From Cryptomeria japonica (Eukaryota; Streptophyta; Pinopsida; Cupressales; Cupressaceae): DNA of 64,000 nt. The notes beneath the pieces are model-generated. The model saw only the letters and a list, made by a program, of their open reading frames with translations, ran no database searches and was not told where the DNA came from. Positions 59,299 to 64,000 of this stretch are shown here, in pieces (position 1 is the first letter of the stretch; each line of letters begins with the position of its first letter). A program made the position numbers and the translations under genes. Location of the stretch: contig NC_081408.1 of the NCBI RefSeq assembly GCF_030272615.1, forward strand, positions 402,471,889-402,535,888, in the 5' to 3' direction.

Positions 59299-60300
59299 AT
59301 GATGAAGAGGGAAGGTCAAACGTTTAACAGAGAAAATTTCAGTATATGGAAAGACAAAATGAAGATATTCATCAGAAGCATGGGTGCTCAACACTGGAGA
59401 TATGTTGAGACTGTCTATGTTGCTCCTATCGATACCCTTACCGATGACCAAAAGAGAGAGATGCAGGAGAATGGGCAAGTCATGGAAGCCCTAATCAGTA
59501 GTTTATCTAACATTGAGTTTATTGATGTTCAGGATAAGGTAAATCCCAAAGAGGTATGGGTTACTCTTGAAAATATCTATGGCGGTGATGAGCATGTAAA
59601 ACAGGCTAAGGAAGAAAGCCTTAGAGGGAAGTTTGAAGATATGGGATAGTTGAAGGTGAGACCATTCAACAGTATGGAATAAGGATCAAAACCATTGTTG
59701 GAGATATTAAGAGTGCATGTGGTAAAATAGAAGATGCCACTATGGTAAGCAAAGTCCTGAGATCTCTATTGTCGGTCTATGCAATAAGGGTTGTTGCTAT
59801 TCAGGAGCTGAGATCAATAGACAAGACTAAGGTATCCTTAGACTCCATCATAGAAAAGTTGACAGCCTATGAGCTAAATAGTTTTGATGGCAGTGTTCAA
59901 AAAACTGAATTAGCTTTTTAAGCTTCTGCTATACCATCCAAAAAAGGAAAAGAAGCTAGCACTAGTGGTGAACCAAGACAGAGCAGAGAAATGGATGATG
60001 AGGAGATTTTGATGGCATTTGAAGCTCTCCTTGCTAGGAAACTTCCTAAAGGAACCAGCAAGTACAAAGGTAAGCTACCTTTGAAATGCTTTTCTTGCAA
60101 CTGAATAGGACATATTGTTGTAAACTATCCTAATGGCGACAACAAGGACAAACCAGAAAGGTTCAAGAAATTCAAAGGAGGAAACCAAAGAAACTATTTT
60201 GTGATAGTTGATGAAGGTGTCATAGATGAAGAATCAGAGGATGAAGAAAATGAAGATATTGTGTTTGTTGCTGTCAAGGAAGATGTGTCAGACAAGAAGG
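59299..60300 (+). pseudogene. Element 5 gag, degraded
   Basis: Starts at the first of two ATGs in the MMKREGQTFNRENFSIWKDK segment, typical of Copia gag; the capsid part (MKIFIRSMGAQHWRYVE, then EVWVTLENIYGG) follows. A frameshift sits near 59647, after which GETIQQYGIRIKTIVGDI continues. A basic region precedes the zinc knuckle CFSCNxIGH (about 60090), where a TGA takes the place of a residue, probably Arg from CGA. The last Cys of the knuckle is replaced by Tyr (VVNYPNGD). Confidence 0.85.
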
Positions 60301-60690
60301 CTCTTGTCTCCCGGTTTGATAATTCCAATGAGTGGATCATTGACAGTGGTTGTTCTCACCATATGACTCGTGACCGGAGCAAGTTTCTATCCTTGGAGGA
60401 GTATGATGGTGGTGTGGTTCACTTTGGCAATGATGCACCATGCATGGTCAAAGGCAGAGGGTCCATCTCTCTGAATGGAAAGAGTAGTGCTGACAATGTG
60501 TATCGGGTTGATGGTCTCAGACACAACCTTCTGAGTGTTGCCCAACTGAATGACAGTGGCCTCACTCTGAAATTCAAGAATCGAATTTGCGAAATCAAAG
60601 GAAAGAATGGTGAATTGGTGGCCACCGGCATGTAGACCAAAGGTAACCTATTTCATCTGAATACAAATATAAGTACATGTCTTATAGCAA
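60301..60690 (+). pseudogene. Element 5 aspartic protease
   Basis: The WIIDSGCSHHMTRD motif carries the catalytic Asp (60342-60344), followed by VVHFGNDAPCMVKGRGSISL and the NVYRVDGLRHNLLSVAQL segment usual for Copia protease. A TAG at 60633 stands where Gln is likely. It would release gag and pol proteins. Confidence 0.88.
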
Positions 60691-61640
60691 AATTTGATTA
60701 TACCTGGATATGGCATAGGAGACTCTGTCATGTAAACTTTGATAACATTGTGAAAGCTAGTAAGATCAAGGCAGTTAGAGGGTTGTCAGTGCTAAGTGAA
60801 CTGGATAATACATACCTTGTGTAGAGAGTGTCAATTGGGGAAAATGTCTTCATCAACCTTTAAAGGTAAATCTTTCACTGCTGACAACTTGCTTGATCTT
60901 GTGCATACTGATTTGTGTGGTCCTATAAAAACTAGAAGTGTGCAGGGTGATGGGTACTTCATGATTCTCACTGATGACTACTCAAGAATGATGTGGGTCA
61001 CATTCTTGAAAGACAAGTCTGAAGCCTTTGTAAAGTTCAAAGCTTTCAGAGCTTTAGTGGAGAAGGAAAGCGGTAAAAGGATCAAGTGCCTAAGAACTAA
61101 TCAAGGAGGGGAATTCACTTCCGATGAATTCAACAAGTACTATGAAGAACATGGCATCAAGAGGCAATTGTCTGCCCCCCAGACTCCACAGCAAAATGGC
61201 CTAGCAGAAAGGAATAACCGAACTATGGTTGAAGCAGCTAGAACCATGTTGATTCAAGGAAAGGTAGCTCACACCTTTTGGAGAGAAGCGGTGAGCACTG
61301 CAGTCTACACAATGAGTTGGGTACTCATCAAGAAAGGTAAGGATAAAACTCCTTATGAGTAATAGACTGGTAAGACACCTATGGTTAGCTACTTTAGAGT
61401 GTTTGGTAGAAAATGTTACATCAAGAGGAGTGAACACCAAAGAAAATTTGATGCAAAATGTGATGAGGGAATATTCCTTGGATATTCCACCAAGAGCAAA
61501 GCTCTCAAGTGTTTCAAAAATAGGACTCAGAGAATTATGGAAAGCATCAATGTAAGAGTTGATGAAACTTCTAAGAAAATTGAGGAAACTGGTAGTGAAC
61601 AAGCGGTAAACGAATCGGTTGCAACCTTCTAGGAACTGGA
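60691..61640 (+). pseudogene. Element 5 integrase, second catalytic Asp changed to Asn
   Basis: The zinc-binding region appears as WHRRLCHVNFDNI, then after a frameshift near 60800 CRECQLGKM. The core has DLVHTDLCGPIKTRSVQGDG with the first Asp (60910-60912), YFMILTDDYSRMMWVTFL, then LRTNQGGEF, where the expected Asp is Asn (61099-61101), and QQNGLAERNNRTMVEAAR with the catalytic Glu (61207-61209). Spacings are 63 and 36 codons. It continues in FGRKCYIKRSEHQRKF and GIFLGYSTKSKALKCF, ending near 61630 at a TAG. Confidence 0.9.
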
Positions 61641-62835
61641 TGTCAGTCAACCGAGTACCAGTAATAGTGTATTTACACCAGCAAATGTAGATGCTAATAC
61701 TGATGGAGATGAGGATGAAGAAGAAAAGTAAGAGGAATCCATCAAGACCATTCCTTGGTATGTCAAGCTGAATCATGATCCTAATCAGATCATAGGAGAT
61801 AAGGATGCAGGAATCCTTACAAGAAGAAAGGTCAGAGAAAACTCATGTATGATCTCTTAATTTGAGCCTAAATCATTTAAAGAGGCACATAAAGATGAAG
61901 ACTGGATCAAGGCAATGGAAGAGGAACTTGACCAGATAGAGAAAAATGGTACATGGTCTTTGGTACCCAGACCGAAGCATAAAAATGTCATTGGTACCAA
62001 ATAGGTCTTCAGAAATAAGCTGAATGAGGATGGCACACTGATTAGAAACAAAGCCTGATTGGTATGCAAAGGATATGCTCAAGAAGAAGAAGAAGACTAT
62101 GGAGAAACCTTTGCTCTTGTAGCCAGATTGGAAGGAGTTCGTATGCTTCTTACATATGCAGCTTTTAAAGGCTTCAAAGTATATCAAATGGATGTAAAAT
62201 TTGCATTCCTAAATGGTGGACTTGAAGAGGAGGTGTATATAGAGCAACCAAATGGGTTTTCCCTATCTGAAGATAGTGACATGGTATGTACGCCACATAA
62301 AGCCTTATATGGGCTAAAGTAGGCACCTAGAGCATGGTATGAATGCCTGCATTCCCATCTTATGAAGATTGGATTTGAGAGAACAAGTGAAGATAGCAAT
62401 ATCTACTTGAAGTCTAAAGGAGATCAAATCCTGATCTGTGAGGTATTTGTTGATGACATTATCTTTGGTGGAGATGACAAGATGAGTCATGAATTTGCAG
62501 ATGAGATGAAGAAAGAGTTTGAGATGTCACTCATAGGGGAGATTAAGTTCTTCATTGGACTACAGATCCAGCAGATGAAGGATGGAATCTTTATCACTCA
62601 GTCCAAGTATGTCAAAGAGGTGTTGAAGACCTTTGACATGGAAGATAGCAAACCGGTTGGTACACCGATGGTGACCGGTTGTAAAGTATCCAAAGAGGAT
62701 GACTCTGTATTGGTTGATGAGAAGGAATACCGATCAATGATTGGTAAGTTGCATTATGTAGTGCATAGCAGACCGGATATTGCACATGCAGTTGGCATTA
62801 CTGCAAGATTCTAGAAAAGTCCAAGAGAATCCCAC
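61641..62835 (+). pseudogene. Element 5 reverse transcriptase
   Basis: Reads AHKDEDWIKAMEEELDQIEK, NGTWSLVPRPKHKNVIGTK with TAG for the next Trp (62003), a TGA for Arg near 62056, then KGYAQEEEEDYGETFALVAR, YQMDVKFAFLNG with the first catalytic Asp, and KALYGLK with TAG for Gln at 62320. The active site FVDD is intact (62446-62457), followed by IKFFIGLQIQQMKDGIFITQ and YRSMIGKLHYVVHSRPDIAH. A TAG at 62812 ends the piece. Confidence 0.92.
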
Positions 62836-63381
62836 TTGGTTGCAGTCAAGAAGATTCTTAGGTATCTGAAAGGAACTATTGACTATGGGTTATGGTATCC
62901 ATACAATAATGATTTTAACCTGAAAGTGTTAACAGATGTTGATTGGGCTGGTAATGTAGATGAATGGAAGAGCACAACCGGTGGTGCATTCTTCCTTGGT
63001 GGTAGACTGGTCTCATGGATGAGTAAAAAGTAGAGTTCTATCTCTCAGTCTATAGCGGAAGCAGAGTATGTTGCAGCTTTCATGAACTGCACTCAGACAA
63101 TTTGGATGAAGCATGTATTGAATGGCTTCAAAGTTCTTGTATCTGAACCAGTAAGTATATTTTGTGAGAACACTAGTGCAATCAATATCTCCAAGAATCT
63201 AGTTTTACATTCTAGAACCAAGCACTTTGAGCTTAAGTATCATTTCTTGAGGGAAAAGGTTCAGAACAAAGAGATTGCATTGGAGCATGTTTCCAGTAAG
63301 GAGCAGTTAGCACACATATTCACCAAGCCTCTCCCAAAGACTACATTCATATACTTAAGAGGTGAATTAGGGGTGAGGTGA
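62836..63381 (+). pseudogene. Element 5 RNase H
   Basis: KILRYLKGTIDYGLWY leads to the domain: LTDVDWAGNVDEWKSTTGG with the first Asp, a TAG at 63031 where Gln is expected, SIAEAEYVAAF with the Glu, then IFCENTSAINI, where Glu (63166-63168) replaces the usual Asp, and LVLHSRTKHFELKYHFLREK. The frame ends at 63379. Loss of one metal-binding residue and a stop make it inactive. Confidence 0.9.
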
Positions 63382-63646
63382 ATTAGGGGTACTACCCCTT
63401 CAGGAGGTGAACTAAAAGCATATGCTCCACATCAGTCGGGTATTGCATAGTCAAATTTATTTTGGATTGATGTGTTGAAGGATGATACTCCTCAGGGGGA
63501 GCAGCATAATGGAACAGGGTAGCTTGTGCCTCCACTTTGGCATTGTTGTCAAAGGGGGAGAAGATGTGAAGTGAAGAAGATATCTGTAGAAATTGGGGGA
63601 GAAAATGTGAAGTGGAAAGATATCTTTGTATATTGCCTTCAATGCC
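63382..63646 (+). other. Element 5 3' region before PPT
   Basis: Non-coding. It contains ctcagggggagcag (63491-63504) and caaagggggagaag (63550-63563), PPT-like repeats similar to the true tract. Confidence 0.65.
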
Positions 63647-63658
63647 AAAGGGGGAGAT
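63647..63658 (+). other. Element 5 polypurine tract
   Basis: aaagggggagat directly before the LTR start tgttggcatt. Identical to the tract of element 4 at 57674-57685. Confidence 0.88.
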
Positions 63659-64000
63659 TGTTGGCATTATGTGAACCGGCATATGTGAGAACTGGTATAA
63701 CACTGTGAACCGGCATTTGTGCCAAAGTGAAGCAGTGTGCTTGTTCATGATGAACTGGCATATAGTTATGGGAACCAGCATATGGAAGTATTATATGACT
63801 ACCAGTTGGTAGTCTCAACTTTAGGGTTTCCGGTTGATGTGCTCCAAGCCTATGTGGCTCAACCGATGATATTGTGTGATGAGTTACCATTGTAAAGAAG
63901 AATAGATCATGTTGCCATGCAAGCTTGTGTGCGTGAAGGATCTTGCATGAGGGAGATTGTTCCTATCTACCTCAGGAATGTGTGAAGTCTATAAAATAGA
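63659..64000 (+). repeat. Element 5 3' LTR, partial
   Basis: The first 342 bp of the 3' LTR, matching 57717 onward. It lacks 64 bp of the 5' copy and has an extra segment of about 24 bp near 63755. The window ends at the TATA-like site. Confidence 0.92.

Larger units (their letters stand above)
57717..64000 (+). mobile_element. Element 5: Copia retrotransposon, 3' end outside window
   Basis: Order: 5' LTR (57717-59227), PBS, gag, protease, integrase, RT, RNase H, PPT, 3' LTR (from 63659, cut by the window end). Integrase before RT identifies Copia. Repeated aaagggggag tracts in the 3' region and the gag type suggest a SIRE/Maximus-like lineage, with low certainty. The two LTRs differ at about a dozen sites in roughly 270 comparable bases plus two indels, making it the youngest element here. 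It is still dead, with many stops and a changed integrase residue. Confidence 0.92.

Overview
This window looks like intergenic DNA from a large, repeat-rich seed-plant genome. A gymnosperm is my best guess (inference), because it holds long, old, heavily decayed Tat/Ogre-like Ty3-gypsy elements nested among Copia elements and no host gene that I can recognise. I found no tRNA, rRNA or CRISPR array. Almost every coding stretch is a retrotransposon remnant broken by stops and frameshifts. The stops fall mostly where Gln, Arg or Trp codons are expected, which fits C-to-T decay of methylated DNA.

Layout. 1-1.58 kb: non-coding, with a pyrimidine-rich tract and a 91-bp tandem duplication. 1.58-6.05 kb (+): a 5'-truncated Ty3-gypsy pol (element 1) in the unusual order extra RNase H, RT, RNase H, integrase, followed by an antisense ORF. 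6.6-10.7 kb (+): a long orphan ORF ending in coiled coils, family unknown. 10.8-16.5 kb: non-coding, with LTR-like promoter features. 16.5-30.25 kb (-): element 2, a Tat-type element with both LTRs, gag, protease, RT, RNase H, extra (archaeal-type) RNase H and integrase. 30.26-32.83 kb (-): an orphan coding remnant. 32.9-34.15 kb: an array of about 18 imperfect palindromes whose two arms vary together. 34.16-50.72 kb (+): element 3, a 16.5-kb Tat-type element with both LTRs, PBS, PPT, gag-pol, a G-patch, extra RNase H, and an antisense plant-mobile-domain ORF between integrase and the 3' LTR. 50.72-51.69 kb (-): another orphan coding remnant. 51.69-57.72 kb (+): element 4, Copia-like LTR, PBS and zinc-knuckle gag, but a large unknown ORF where pol should be. 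57.72 kb to the end (+): element 5, a Copia element with 5' LTR, PBS, gag, protease, integrase, RT-RNase H, PPT and the start of its 3' LTR.

How the parts fit. Elements 2 and 3 are related: same gag and pol architecture, zinc knuckle type, PPT, decayed PBS, GCGC-containing repeat arrays in the leader, and a conserved motif just 3' of pol. The sense leader array of element 3 reappears inverted just upstream of its antisense ORF, so each transcription direction would carry a similar leader. Element 5 sits 31 bp inside the apparent 3' LTR of element 4. Element 4 and element 3 in turn border minus-strand orphan coding sequence, giving a nested arrangement.

All domain calls come from motifs read by eye; no database search was possible. 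Domain boundaries are approximate to a few tens of bases, whereas LTR, PBS and PPT edges are read directly.
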